Positions 7,727 through 16,260 of a DNA stretch of 64,000 nt are shown piece after piece. The stretch covers positions 186,001 through 250,000 of the forward strand of contig NZ_JAMQCO010000005.1 of the NCBI RefSeq assembly GCF_023702225.1, written 5' to 3'. The notes beneath the pieces are model-generated. The model ran no database searches. It was not told the DNA's origin and saw nothing but the letters and a program-made list of their open reading frames with translations. How positions within the stretch are numbered: position 1 is the first letter of the stretch; each line of letters begins with the position of its first letter. The position numbers and the translations under genes are program-made. Source of the DNA: Aureimonas altamirensis (GTDB lineage Bacteria > Pseudomonadota > Alphaproteobacteria > Rhizobiales > Rhizobiaceae).

Positions 7727-8145
7727 TGGCGCGCTCCCGGCAGGTCGACAAGCTTTTTCGACGCCTCAACCGCATTCCTGAGCGCGTCCGCGAGGCAGCT
7801 CAGCCGGCCGTCAATAAAGGCGCGCAGGACATGGCCGGCACCATGCGCCATCTCGCGCCCGTGGACGAAGGCGACCTGCGCGACAGCGTGACCGTCACCC
7901 CGGCCGGCCAGACGACCCCGCCTTACTCGCAGCCGGGCGGCTCAATCCTCGTTCCCGATGGCGCGGCTGTCGTGACCGCGGGCAACAGCGACGTGCGCTA
8001 TCCGCACCTTCTGGAATACGGCACCAGCGACACGCAAGCGCAGCCGTTCTTCTGGCCGGCCGTCCGGCTCAATCGCAAGCGCGCCGAGAACCGCATCAAA
8101 CGCGCCATGGCGAAGAGCGTCCGTGAGACGTGGGGCGGAAAATGA
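7726..8145 (+). CDS. HK97 gp10-like virion protein
   Basis: A 139-residue protein of the HK97-gp10/tail-completion group. It has a helical N-terminus, the phrase MRHLAPVDEGDLRDSV, then RYPHLLEYGTSDTQAQPFFWPAV, which is the family hallmark. It takes part in closing the head-to-tail joint. It starts on the last base of the connector gene and overlaps the next start (ATGA). Confidence 0.88.
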   Translation: MARSRQVDKLFRRLNRIPERVREAAQPAVNKGAQDMAGTMRHLAPVDEGDLRDSVTVTPAGQTTPPYSQPGGSILVPDGAAVVTAGNSDVRYPHLLEYGTSDTQAQPFFWPAVRLNRKRAENRIKRAMAKSVRETWGGK

Positions 8146-8549
8146 GTGAACCAACCCTCGCACTTCAAAAGGCCATCGGCGACCGCCTTGCATCCTCGCC
8201 CGCCGTCACTGCACTTGTCCCGGCCGACCGCATCGTGGATGCACCCGTGCGCCGCGACGACTTCCCGGCCATTGTCTTCGGCAACGCCCAGGCCGTAGCA
8301 GCGGACCTCACGTTCTCCCGGCAGCACGCCCGCGTGTTCCTCGACCTTCACGTTTGGACAACTAAGGACGCGCACGTCGAGGCGAAGCAGATCGTCGGCG
8401 CGATGACGGCAGCCCTGCGCGCCCGCCCTTCAATCGAGGATTTTGACCTTGTGGACTATCAGCAGATTGGCGCTCGTTTTCTCCGTGACCCTGACGGCGT
8501 GGGCCATGCCGTTGTGAGCGTCGAGGCGCTCATGGGATGGCGCACATGA
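8142..8549 (+). CDS. DUF3168 family tail completion protein
   Basis: A 135-residue DUF3168-type protein (tail terminator/completion). Start MSEPTLALQKAIGDRLASSPAVTALVPADRI, followed by HARVFLDLHVWT and the late VGHAVVSVEALM, all match the family layout. A GTG at 8130 is in frame, but the ATG at 8142 gives the usual N-terminus and the four-base overlap with the preceding stop. It would cap the tail tube before joining to the head. Confidence 0.84.
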   Translation: MSEPTLALQKAIGDRLASSPAVTALVPADRIVDAPVRRDDFPAIVFGNAQAVAADLTFSRQHARVFLDLHVWTTKDAHVEAKQIVGAMTAALRARPSIEDFDLVDYQQIGARFLRDPDGVGHAVVSVEALMGWRT

Positions 8550-8860
8550 TCGTATCGAGCCGCCTCAACCATCGCATAGTCATCGAGCGCCAGCGTGAAA
8601 CCGTTGACCAGTATCGCCAGCGCGTCACCACCTGGACCGAAGTTGCCAGCGTGCGCGCCGAGATCGTGACGGCCAGCCTCACCGAACTGACGAAACCCTT
8701 CGGCGAGGAAGATCGCAGCGCAGTCGTGTTTCGCGTCCGGCACCGTGGCGATATCTTGACCGCCGACCGCATCCAGCACGCCGGCCGGCTCTACAATATC
8801 CGTGAGCTTGTCGAGCTTGAGCGCAGGCGCGGCCTCGAACTTCGCTGCGAGGCGACATGA
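8546..8860 (+). CDS. Phage head closure protein
   Basis: A 104-residue protein of the head-tail joining family (SPP1 gp16 / HK97 gp7-like). The pattern SRLNHRIVIERQRETVDQYR then TWTEVASVRAEI near the N-terminus and AGRLYNIRELVELERRRG near the C-terminus is typical. The ATG at 8546 overlaps the previous stop by four bases (ATGA). It stoppers the connector after DNA packaging. Confidence 0.86.
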   Translation: MIVSSRLNHRIVIERQRETVDQYRQRVTTWTEVASVRAEIVTASLTELTKPFGEEDRSAVVFRVRHRGDILTADRIQHAGRLYNIRELVELERRRGLELRCEAT

Positions 8861-9264
8861 AGGGGCGCAGGCCAAACGAAATCGCGGCAGACACGGCAAC
8901 TTTGATGAACACGCCAAAGCCGCCCGCATGGCTGTCGAAAGACTCGAAAGCGGAATGGCGTCGTGTCGCCCCTATCCTTGTCGAGCGGGCTGTGCTGACC
9001 GAAGCCGACCTCGGCATTCTGGAATCCTATGTTGTGGCGATTGCCCGCGTCCGCGAGGCAGAGCGCACCATAGCCAGCGACGGCGCGACGATCACGAATG
9101 CCAAGGGCGAGTTCAAGCGCCACCCGGCCGTCACCTCTCAGGATGCCGCAATCAAGACCGCGCGCCTGTGCGCCAACGAGCTTGGCCTGACGCCCGTCAG
9201 CCGTTCCCGCCCTTCCATTCGAGCGACCAGTGACGAAGACGACCTATCCCCACTGGATATCTGA
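8857..9264 (+). CDS. Terminase small subunit, P27 family
   Basis: DNA-recognition subunit of the packaging motor, 135 residues. Characteristic pieces are the basic MKGRRPNE start, PPAWLSKDSKAEWRRVAPIL and the helical VLTEADLGILESYVVAIARVREAE, followed by HPAVTSQDAAIKTARLCANELGL. P27-type small terminases usually go with cos packaging and an HNH protein. It overlaps head closure by four bases and the large subunit by 35 bases, showing tight coupling. Confidence 0.9.
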   Translation: MKGRRPNEIAADTATLMNTPKPPAWLSKDSKAEWRRVAPILVERAVLTEADLGILESYVVAIARVREAERTIASDGATITNAKGEFKRHPAVTSQDAAIKTARLCANELGLTPVSRSRPSIRATSDEDDLSPLDI

Positions 9265-10858
9265 CGGCTCGGCAATCCCCGACCCACTCGGCCATGGCGA
9301 GCGCGCCGTGCGGTTTCTGCGTGCCCTCAAGCACCCGAAGAGCACGCTTCCCCGGCGTGCCTTCACGCTCGACCCGTGGCAGGAGCGTATCGTCCGGCGC
9401 ATCTACGGCCCACGCCATCCGAACGGCGACCGCATCGTCAAGACGGTTGTGCTGTTGCTGCCGCGCGGGAACCGCAAAACCAGCCTCTCGGCCGCGCTCG
9501 CTCTTCTCCATACCATCGGCCCGGAACACCGTCCGAACGGCGAGGCAATCTTTGCGGCCAGCGACCGCACGCAGGCAGGCATCGGCTTTCGTGAGGCGGC
9601 CGGCATCATCGAACAGGACAGGCGTCTCATCGCGGCGACCCGCACCTATGACGCGCACAACTCGGCGAAAAAGATCGTCTACGAGAAAGACGGCGCGTTC
9701 CTCGAAGTCGTGTCGAGCGACGGCAAAAAGCAGCACGGGCGCACCCCTGATTTCGTGCTTGCCGACGAAATCCACGTCTGGCGCGGCGAAGAGCTATGGG
9801 AAGCGCTCACGACCGGTCTAGAGAAGTCCGACAACGGCTTGCTCGTCATCGCCACGACCGCAGGGCGTGGGCAGGAGAACATGGCGTGGCGCACGATTGA
9901 GGATGCCCGCAAGGTTGCACGCGGCGAGGTAGACGACCCGTCCATTCTGCCCGTGCTCTTCGAGGCCGACGCGAAAGCCGATTGGCTGGACGAAACAGTC
10001 TGGCACGCGGTCAATCCCGGCTTGCAGCATGGCTATCCCTCGCTCGACGGCTTCCGGCGCCATGCCAATCGTGCAGAACGCAGTGCTGTGGAGCGTGAAT
10101 CCTTCCGTCAGTTGAAGCTCAATATCTGGCTCGACCAGTCCACCAGCCCGTTTGTGGACATGGCTGTCTACGACGAAGGCGCTGGCGAGATCGATCTTGA
10201 ATCTCTTCACGGATTGCCCGCGTGGATCGGCGTAGACATGAGCGCCACGACCGACCTGACGGCGGTCGTGGCCTGCGTCCGCGACGATGAGCGCTACATC
10301 CTTCTGCCGAAGTTCTTCCTACCCGGTGACGACCTGCGCGCCCGTGGCGACCGTGACGGCGTTCCCTATGTCGCATGGGCCGAACAGGGGCACGTCACGC
10401 CGACGCCCGGCAACGCCATTGATTACCGCGCCGTCGAGGCTGGCATCCGCGAGTTCTGCGACTTGTTCGACGTGCGCGAGATCGCGTTCGATATCGCCTA
10501 CAGCCAACCCGTCGCCGGTCCGCTCGGCGACGAGGGCTATCCCGTTACGACCCTTCGCCAAGGATGGGTTACGCAGTCGCCCGCCCTCAACGAGCTTGAG
10601 CGCGTGATTGTCGAGCGCAAGCTTGTCCACGGCGGACACCCGGCGCTGCGTTGGTGCTTCGGCAATGTAGCCATCCACACCGACAGCGCCGGCAACCGCA
10701 CCATGCACAAGGGCAAATCACACGGCGACAAAAACCGCCGTATCGACGGCGCGGTCGCGTCGTGGATGGCAGTCTCCCGTGCTGCCGCCGACGAACCCGC
10801 CCCGCTTTCCATCTATGCGTCCGACGATTTCGACCCGGCGCTTTGCACGATCTTTTAG
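9230..10858 (+). CDS. Terminase large subunit
   Basis: ATPase-nuclease that pumps DNA into the head, 542 residues. The motor domain has a Walker A-like PRGNRKTSLSAA after an adenine-binding DPWQERIVRRI, a Walker B FVLADEIHVW and the coupling motif VIATTAG. The nuclease domain has its first Asp in GVDMSATTDLTAV and a late acidic segment RRIDGAVASWM. Start is GTG at 9230, inside the small-subunit gene. Placing terminase as the last head gene, after the closure genes, is atypical for HK97-like phages. Confidence 0.94.
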   Translation: MTKTTYPHWISDGSAIPDPLGHGERAVRFLRALKHPKSTLPRRAFTLDPWQERIVRRIYGPRHPNGDRIVKTVVLLLPRGNRKTSLSAALALLHTIGPEHRPNGEAIFAASDRTQAGIGFREAAGIIEQDRRLIAATRTYDAHNSAKKIVYEKDGAFLEVVSSDGKKQHGRTPDFVLADEIHVWRGEELWEALTTGLEKSDNGLLVIATTAGRGQENMAWRTIEDARKVARGEVDDPSILPVLFEADAKADWLDETVWHAVNPGLQHGYPSLDGFRRHANRAERSAVERESFRQLKLNIWLDQSTSPFVDMAVYDEGAGEIDLESLHGLPAWIGVDMSATTDLTAVVACVRDDERYILLPKFFLPGDDLRARGDRDGVPYVAWAEQGHVTPTPGNAIDYRAVEAGIREFCDLFDVREIAFDIAYSQPVAGPLGDEGYPVTTLRQGWVTQSPALNELERVIVERKLVHGGHPALRWCFGNVAIHTDSAGNRTMHKGKSHGDKNRRIDGAVASWMAVSRAAADEPAPLSIYASDDFDPALCTIF

Positions 10859-10865
10859 GAGCCTC

Positions 10866-13490
10866 ATGTCCCGCGATACAGAACAGCTTGTCGTCACGCT
10901 CGAAGCGCGCGTTAACGATTTCCAGCGCCAGATGCAGCGTGCCGAACGACGCGCCAGCCAGAGCTTCGGCACGATGGAGCGCCGCGCGCAACAGGCCGGC
11001 AAGAGGATGGAGGACTCGCTTCGCTCATCCACGGCGAACATAAATCGCCTTCTCAGCGGCCTTGGCGTCGGCATCTCCCTCAACGAGCTTCGCAACCTTG
11101 CCGAGACTTGGACGGACCTGACCTCGCGCGTCAACATCGCGGCAGGCTCGCAGGAACAGGGCGCGGCTGTCATGGCTCGCGTCTCCCAAATTGCCCGGCG
11201 CACCTATTCCGACCTTAGTCAGACGGCAAACGCCTACGTGGCGAACAGCCAAGCTCTGAAAGACCTCGGCTATTCCACGCAGACGCAGCTTGATTATACC
11301 GAAGCCCTGAACAATGCGCTTGTCGTCTCGAACGCGAAGGGGCAGCAGGCCGAAAGCGTCATGGACGCCCTGTCGAAGGCTATGGCGAATGGCGAGCTTC
11401 GCGGCGATAACCTGAATACCGTGATCGGGACAGGCGGGCGCGTAGCGCAGGCCCTCGCCGATGGCCTTGGCGTCACCGTCACAGAACTGCGTGCCCTCGG
11501 GCAGCAGGGCAAGCTTACCAGCGACGTTGTGGTGAAAGCCCTTACCGGCGAGCTTGGCAAGCTTCGCGAGGAAGCCGAATCCATGCCGGCGACTATCTCG
11601 GACGCCCTTGTGCTCTTGCGTAACAGCCTGACGCAGTATGTCGGCAAGCTCAACGAAGCGAACGGCGTCACGTCCATCTTCTCGGACGGCATCATTCTCG
11701 TCGCCGACAATATCGAGACGATCGCGGCCGGCGCAGCTACGGCCGGCCTTGTGATCAGCGGGAAATACGTGCCGGGTTTGGTGCGCGCCACGGCAGCACA
11801 GGCAGCCATGATCGCGACGAACCCGTTCCTGTTGCTTGTATCGGCCATCGGCGCTGCCACGTTCGCCCTCTCGGCCTTCGGCGACCAGATCACGCCGATT
11901 GAAGGCGATCTTGCGAACATGCAGGACTATGCCGGGGCGGCTTGGACCGCGATCAAGGAAGGTGCTTACGCGGCGGGCACTGGCATCAACGATACCCTCG
12001 TTACTGCCATCAACTTCATCTCGGAAGCCATCGGCGGGGCTGAAGTCTCGTTCGGCGACCTCGCTGATTTCGTGAAGTCCGTCACCAACCAGATCATCGG
12101 CGAGCTTGGCCTCGTCTATGATACCGTCCGCATTGCGTTCACGAAGCTGCCCGGCGCGGTCGCAGAGGCAGTCGTCAACGCAATGAACAGCATGATCGCC
12201 GGGATTGAAAGCGGCCTGAATGGCGTTGTCGAGGCGGTAAACAGCACGATCACCAGCATCAACAGCGTCGGCGAGCGCGTCGGCGTCTCCCTTGGCACTA
12301 TCAGTTCCGTCACCCTCGGCCGCATCACGAACGCCTATGAAGGTGCTGGCGCTGCCGCAGGCGAAGCGTTTGCCGATGCCATGCGAAACGCCGGTAATGA
12401 TCATGTCGGCGCAGCCCTTGGAGCATGGCGCAACGCTGCCAACCAGCGCGCACAGGATCGCCTCGCAAACCAGCCCGAAGCGCCGCAGATCGATAGCGAG
12501 GATAACCCTGTCGCCCGTGCCCGACCCGGTAGCGGCAAGGGATCAGGCGGTGGCGGCTCGGGCCGTGGTGGACGCGGACGCGGCGGTAGGGGTGGTGAGA
12601 ATGAGTTCGACCGACAGGTAGGCCAGATCAACGAGCGCATTGCCGCGCTCAAGATGGAAACCGAAGCCCGGCGCGGCCTCACTGGCACCTTGGACCAGCA
12701 GGACGCAGCATTGGAGCGCGCACACCTTCGTCATGAGCTTCTCGTTGCAGCCCAAAAGGCCGGCCTCGCCATCACGCCGGAACTGGAAAACCGTATCAAC
12801 GCGCTCGCCGACGCCTATAGCTCGGCTTCGCTTGAGGCCCAGGCACTTGCCAAATCGCAAGAGGATGCAGCCCAGCGCGCCGATGAGTTCAAGTCCATGT
12901 CGTCGGACCTGTTGAAGGGGTTCGTCTCGGACCTGCGCAGCGGCAAGGGGCCGCTCGACGCGCTCCTGTCCGGTCTCGACAAAATCGCCGACAAGCTCCT
13001 CGACATGGCGTTGTCCAATCTGTTCGAAAACGCGCTCGGCGGCCTCGGGGGTGGATTGTTCGGTAAGCTCTTCGGCTTTGCTAATGGCGGCGAGGTGAAA
13101 GGCTACGCCACTGGTGGGCATGTGCGCGGTCCGGGCACCGGGCGCAGTGACAGCATCCCGGCCATGTTGAGCAACGGCGAGTATGTCATCAACGCACGCT
13201 CGACCGCGAAGCACCGCGCCTTGTTGGACGCGATCAACAGCGGCACCCTGCCGGCGTTCGCAGACGGCGGGCCTGTCGGACGTGCGCGGAAGGTGGGCAA
13301 CGCGGGGGCGGCGAGCGCCGGGCAAAGTATCACGATTGCGCCCGCGATTACCGTAAACGCCAATGGCGGCACGCCGGAACAGAATGCGGACCTCGCGCGC
13401 CAGACCGCGAAAGCTGCCGAAAACTCCATCCGCGCGATTGTTCAGCAGGAGTTTCGCAGCGCGACCAGACCGGGCGGAATCCTTCGCTGA
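10866..13490 (+). CDS. Tail tape measure protein
   Basis: An 874-residue length-determining tail protein. The start ATG 10866 has AGGAG just upstream; an earlier in-frame start overlaps terminase and is less likely. Order: coiled-coil N-terminus (RQMQRAERRASQSF), tape-measure core with MANGELRGDNLNTVIGTGGRV near residues 180-200, hydrophobic segment (IATNPFLLLVSAIGAATFALSAFG) near 320-345, a Gly/Arg-rich linker around 555-580, a helical part, and a C-terminal Gly-rich domain with GYATGGHVRGPGTGRSDSI. It is the last structural gene found; no tail-tip or fibre gene follows. Confidence 0.93.
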   Translation: MSRDTEQLVVTLEARVNDFQRQMQRAERRASQSFGTMERRAQQAGKRMEDSLRSSTANINRLLSGLGVGISLNELRNLAETWTDLTSRVNIAAGSQEQGAAVMARVSQIARRTYSDLSQTANAYVANSQALKDLGYSTQTQLDYTEALNNALVVSNAKGQQAESVMDALSKAMANGELRGDNLNTVIGTGGRVAQALADGLGVTVTELRALGQQGKLTSDVVVKALTGELGKLREEAESMPATISDALVLLRNSLTQYVGKLNEANGVTSIFSDGIILVADNIETIAAGAATAGLVISGKYVPGLVRATAAQAAMIATNPFLLLVSAIGAATFALSAFGDQITPIEGDLANMQDYAGAAWTAIKEGAYAAGTGINDTLVTAINFISEAIGGAEVSFGDLADFVKSVTNQIIGELGLVYDTVRIAFTKLPGAVAEAVVNAMNSMIAGIESGLNGVVEAVNSTITSINSVGERVGVSLGTISSVTLGRITNAYEGAGAAAGEAFADAMRNAGNDHVGAALGAWRNAANQRAQDRLANQPEAPQIDSEDNPVARARPGSGKGSGGGGSGRGGRGRGGRGGENEFDRQVGQINERIAALKMETEARRGLTGTLDQQDAALERAHLRHELLVAAQKAGLAITPELENRINALADAYSSASLEAQALAKSQEDAAQRADEFKSMSSDLLKGFVSDLRSGKGPLDALLSGLDKIADKLLDMALSNLFENALGGLGGGLFGKLFGFANGGEVKGYATGGHVRGPGTGRSDSIPAMLSNGEYVINARSTAKHRALLDAINSGTLPAFADGGPVGRARKVGNAGAASAGQSITIAPAITVNANGGTPEQNADLARQTAKAAENSIRAIVQQEFRSATRPGGILR

Positions 13491-13588
13491 CGATAGCGCT
13501 TCCCTCCCGGACTCCCCCTGTGTCATAATCGTAGCGCACACAACACATCGGGCGAGCGGCAGAGGAAGTCACTCGCGGACATAAGAAA

Positions 13589-13622
13589 CCCCACCACGAG
13601 TCTTTGCGGGATCGTGATGGGG
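13589..13622. terminator. Hairpin downstream of tape measure
   Basis: CCCCACCACGA (13589-13599) pairs with TCGTGATGGGG (13612-13622) except for one A-C mismatch, with a 12-base loop. It lies in the 165-base gap between tape measure and the HUH-like gene. No T-run follows on the + strand; on the - strand it is followed by TTTCTT. It may be a weak terminator or processing hairpin separating the structural operon from the accessory genes. Confidence 0.4.
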
Positions 13623-13655
13623 CTAACAATGCTGTTTTGATAGGATTAATATAAC

Positions 13656-14633
13656 GTGCTGTGTGTAAATGATCAACCATTATCGTCTAGCGAAATCGAT
13701 GAATTGTTCGCTGAGTTCTATCGTGACGATTTTGGCAGTCTGGTAAATCCCGAAGCCTCAGAATCACGCCCGACGCCGAGCCTTGAAGGCCCGCAAGCCG
13801 GGGCTTTGGGCCATCTTGCCCCAGCGCCCGCATGTGACGAGACTTTAGTATGGGAAACTCCTGTCTCCACTAACAACCCTCCATCTACCAACACGCTGAC
13901 AGAGACGCACACCCACGCAGACACCGTTCAAGAAACACTTGCGAACACGCTCACGGAAAAATCGTCGGCGCGCGCCAGCATCCATTCGTCCCCGTCTGTC
14001 CCTGACCTGAAAGACGTCCGCGAACGCGCCGACAACTGGCTCGCGTCACAGTCGAAGACATTCCAATCGAAGCAGAAGAATCGCCAAACGCTCATACAAG
14101 CCCAAGAGGCGCTTTCTACACGCTGGCGCGACCTCAGCGGCCCAACTCGCGCAAACGCTCTCACACGGGCCTGTATGGCAGCCGGCGAGACGTATCCTTT
14201 CACGCTGAACTTGAACCCTGCGACTGAGAAGGCCGCGCTCGCATCCGGCGCACCGCACACCTACCTCGCCAAGCGTATCACGCGGCACCTCAAGCCTATC
14301 CTCGGCGAACCTCTGTTCTGGATCGTCACGGAACAGGCCCAGAACACCGATCGCTCAGCACGTCTTCACGTCCATGGCTGCATCCGCGCCGACGAAGAGA
14401 CCCTCCCGGCCGTTCGTGAGGCGCTACGCAAAGCAGGCGGCGAATGGGAACAGCACCGGCAGTTTCAGGCGCATATCCTCAAGGACGCGCCTGATTTTGG
14501 ATGGCACGAGTATGTCAGCAAAGAAACCAAAACGTTCGCCGCGCCGCTCATAGCCAAACAACGTGCTCAGGCTATCCACGACGGGAAACGCGCCAGACGG
14601 AAAGCATACCGCGATCCCGCACCTAGATCATGA
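13656..14633 (+). CDS. HUH-endonuclease-like protein, possible replication initiator
   Basis: A 325-residue protein. The first ~130 residues are Ser/Thr/Pro-rich and look disordered. The C-terminal half resembles rolling-circle Rep proteins: a motif-1-like strand YPFTLNLNP (180-188), then FWIVTEQ, an H-x-H pair in LHVHG (His238, His240) and a Tyr-x-x-Lys in WHEYVSKE (Tyr286, Lys289). These are the metal-binding and nicking-Tyr elements of HUH endonucleases. Start GTG 13656 has AGGA ten bases upstream. An AT-rich tract follows the gene. The Rep assignment is inference from motifs; a relaxase or transposase relative is also possible. Confidence 0.5.
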   Translation: MLCVNDQPLSSSEIDELFAEFYRDDFGSLVNPEASESRPTPSLEGPQAGALGHLAPAPACDETLVWETPVSTNNPPSTNTLTETHTHADTVQETLANTLTEKSSARASIHSSPSVPDLKDVRERADNWLASQSKTFQSKQKNRQTLIQAQEALSTRWRDLSGPTRANALTRACMAAGETYPFTLNLNPATEKAALASGAPHTYLAKRITRHLKPILGEPLFWIVTEQAQNTDRSARLHVHGCIRADEETLPAVREALRKAGGEWEQHRQFQAHILKDAPDFGWHEYVSKETKTFAAPLIAKQRAQAIHDGKRARRKAYRDPAPRS

Positions 14634-14654
14634 GCTTCCCGGCACACCAACTTC

Positions 14655-14710
14655 TATTCATTTATCATAAGTCATTTTTTACTTATCTTATTTTATTTAA
14701 ATAACTTCTT
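14655..14710. other. AT-rich tract with inverted repeat
   Basis: In a GC-rich neighbourhood these ~55 bases are almost all A/T. They contain ATAAGT (14667-14672) - CATTTTTT - ACTTAT (14681-14686), a perfect 6-bp dyad. Lying directly after the HUH-like gene, it could be a melting site of an origin, a terminator for that gene (stem plus T/A runs) or a promoter region for the gene at 14787. Confidence 0.4.
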
Positions 14711-14786
14711 GCGTTCTGTCACGACCTGAATCAGAATCACAAATGCGCCGAATGGCTCGGCGCTTGATCCTCCCTGAGTATTCAAC

Positions 14787-15050
14787 GTGACAACCATCGA
14801 GTTCCCGGAACTGCCCGACCAACAGTATGAATCCATTGTCAGCCTTCTCCTGAAAACGGCGCACGCGCTCAACAGGCGCTCCATGCTCGACGCCGCAGAC
14901 GTGCGCGGCTTCCTTGCCGAGATGAGCATCTTTCCGATCAGCTCAAGCGAAGTCTGCGAGGCCCTGACGCCCGCCCCGGCCGACATTGGCAAGAGCCTGA
15001 CGCCTACGCCGAAGCACACTCTCTCGAACGCGCTCTATCGGCTCGTGTAG
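14787..15050 (+). CDS. Small hypothetical protein
   Basis: An 87-residue acidic/neutral protein, not recognised. It has a helical central part (YESIVSLLLKTAHALNRRSMLDAADVRGFLAEM) and no membrane segment or signal. The start is GTG or ATG-like only weakly supported: no strong ribosome site precedes 14787. It lies alone between the AT-rich tract and the palindrome-bearing promoter at 15106, with the same strand as the rest of the element. Probably an element accessory gene. Confidence 0.5.
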   Translation: MTTIEFPELPDQQYESIVSLLLKTAHALNRRSMLDAADVRGFLAEMSIFPISSSEVCEALTPAPADIGKSLTPTPKHTLSNALYRLV

Positions 15051-15105
15051 CTGCGTCCGGCAGACACCTCCATTCGCCGGCCCGAAAATATTTGCCCCGC
15101 CCTAC

Positions 15106-15138
15106 TTGCGATCCGGTTTTGGTTACAATAGATGTAAC
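15106..15138 (+). promoter_or_regulatory. Candidate promoter with operator palindrome
   Basis: TTGCGA (15106-15111) and TAGATG (15129-15134) are 17 bases apart. Overlapping the -10 is GTTACA-ATAGA-TGTAAC (15122-15138), a perfect inverted repeat typical of a repressor operator. A strong AAGGAGG (15149-15155) and the ATG at 15160 follow. Confidence 0.5.
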
Positions 15139-15159
15139 TGTAGCGAGCAAGGAGGTTTT

Positions 15160-15672
15160 ATGGCGCTGACATCGGCACAGAAGCAGCAGCGATTTCGCGA
15201 AAGGCAGAAAGCCAAGGAGGACGCGGAGGCCGCCGAGATGGCGACTTACATTCGTCGCCCCTTCTCGGAATTCTTCACCGAGCACAAGGACCACGACTGG
15301 AACAGTTCAGTCGAGGAAATGGCCGACCACGCCGGCCTAATTCTTCCGAACCTCGAAAGCGAGGAGTTCAAGGAGTTCGAGGAAAACCACCTAGCTGATT
15401 TTGAGTGGGCTAATCGCGGGGCAATGACCCGCGCGATGCTTCTGCGCGCAGCGTTCTATGAAGGTTATCGCGTGCTAACGGACATGCTCAACCAGTATCA
15501 GCGCGAAGAGATAGAGGCGCGTATCGCCGAGATCGAAGCGGCTGACCTGTCAGACCCGGCCGTTAAGAAGCAGGCACTCGGCGAGATCGTGAAGCTCAAC
15601 AAGCTTCTCGACAAGCTCAAGAAGACCGAGCGGCTGTCGTTCCCATACATGGAACACAAGCTACTCGGCTAA
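15160..15672 (+). CDS. Hypothetical phage accessory protein, coiled coil
   Basis: A 170-residue highly charged protein. The ATG at 15160 has AAGGAGG five bases upstream, the best ribosome site in this strip. The N-terminus (TSAQKQQRFRERQKAKEDAE) is the basic helix often opening phage DNA-binding proteins; the C-terminal half is a long charged helix/coiled coil (QYQREEIEARIAEIEAADL, VKLNKLLDKLKKTE). No enzyme motif is seen. The promoter ahead carries an operator-like palindrome, so it may be one of the few expressed lysogenic genes or a regulator of the element. Function unknown. Confidence 0.65.
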   Translation: MALTSAQKQQRFRERQKAKEDAEAAEMATYIRRPFSEFFTEHKDHDWNSSVEEMADHAGLILPNLESEEFKEFEENHLADFEWANRGAMTRAMLLRAAFYEGYRVLTDMLNQYQREEIEARIAEIEAADLSDPAVKKQALGEIVKLNKLLDKLKKTERLSFPYMEHKLLG

Positions 15673-15734
15673 CCGCAGCGAACCGAAGCAAGAGATTCCA
15701 ACCGACGCGGCTCCAACCGCGCCGGAAGGATAAG

Positions 15735-15810
15735 CCACGCCTCGGCGTGGAATGCAGGCCCGCGCAATGGCTTAGGAACCGCGCGGGAACGTCAACAGGC
15801 CGATACGGCC
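15735..15810 (+). ncRNA. Three successive hairpins in a leader region
   Basis: The 155-base gap before 15828 contains three perfect stems in a row: CCACGC/GCGTGG (15735-15750), CCCGCGC/GCGCGGG (15759-15765 with 15781-15787) and GGCCG/CGGCC (15798-15810). A purine-rich GAAAGGG ribosome site and the ATG at 15828 follow. This looks like a structured 5' leader or a small RNA; no known riboswitch family was recognised. Confidence 0.35.
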
Positions 15811-15827
15811 GATGAAAGGGCAATAAC

Positions 15828-16253
15828 ATGCGCAAGCGCACCACATCAAATGATATCACCGGCCGCGACGGCTACATTGTTACACAGGCGTTGATCTACG
15901 CAATCGCGCATATTCAAAATCTTCCGGAAGAAGATCAGGAATGGGCAAATATGCGCGACATGTGCAGGCTCGTGCGGGCTTCGACGTCTCCGTTCATTCC
16001 GCAGTTCATGCTTAGCGTCAAAAATCACACCGGCACGCTTCCGAACCTCTGGCCGGAGGAAGAGGGCGACTTGTCTGCCTCGGAGCTTACGGCGCGTGAC
16101 GAGTTTCAAGCAGAGTTGGCCGCGTTTGAAGAGCGGATGAATTTGCTCAGCAAGGGAGCCTACGCGCTCATGACGACCAACGATGGAACTGCGCAGGTGA
16201 TGGGGGATGACGGGCGCGGAAGACTCGACGCCTACCTCCTGCCGGCCGGCTGA
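15828..16253 (+). CDS. Hypothetical protein
   Basis: A 141-residue soluble protein, not recognised. It has a helical N-terminal half (YIVTQALIYAIAHIQNLPEEDQEWANMRDMCRLVR) and an acidic middle (WPEEEGDLSASELTARDEFQAELAAFEERM). The ATG has GAAAGGG upstream and the gene is preceded by three hairpins. It is followed within eight bases by a perfect 12-bp hairpin. The genes at 15160 and 15828 may form an accessory module, but no partner function can be named. Confidence 0.6.
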   Translation: MRKRTTSNDITGRDGYIVTQALIYAIAHIQNLPEEDQEWANMRDMCRLVRASTSPFIPQFMLSVKNHTGTLPNLWPEEEGDLSASELTARDEFQAELAAFEERMNLLSKGAYALMTTNDGTAQVMGDDGRGRLDAYLLPAG

Positions 16254-16260
16254 TGCCAAT

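Noticed and set aside
1-13490. Interpretation as a classical gene transfer agent
   Set aside because: An integrase and an HNH/P27 packaging set are present, the gene order differs and the GTA tail-tip genes are missing; only individual families are shared.
15106-15129. TTGCGA and TACAAT as promoter boxes
   Set aside because: They are only 12 bases apart; TAGATG at 17 bases is the better -10.
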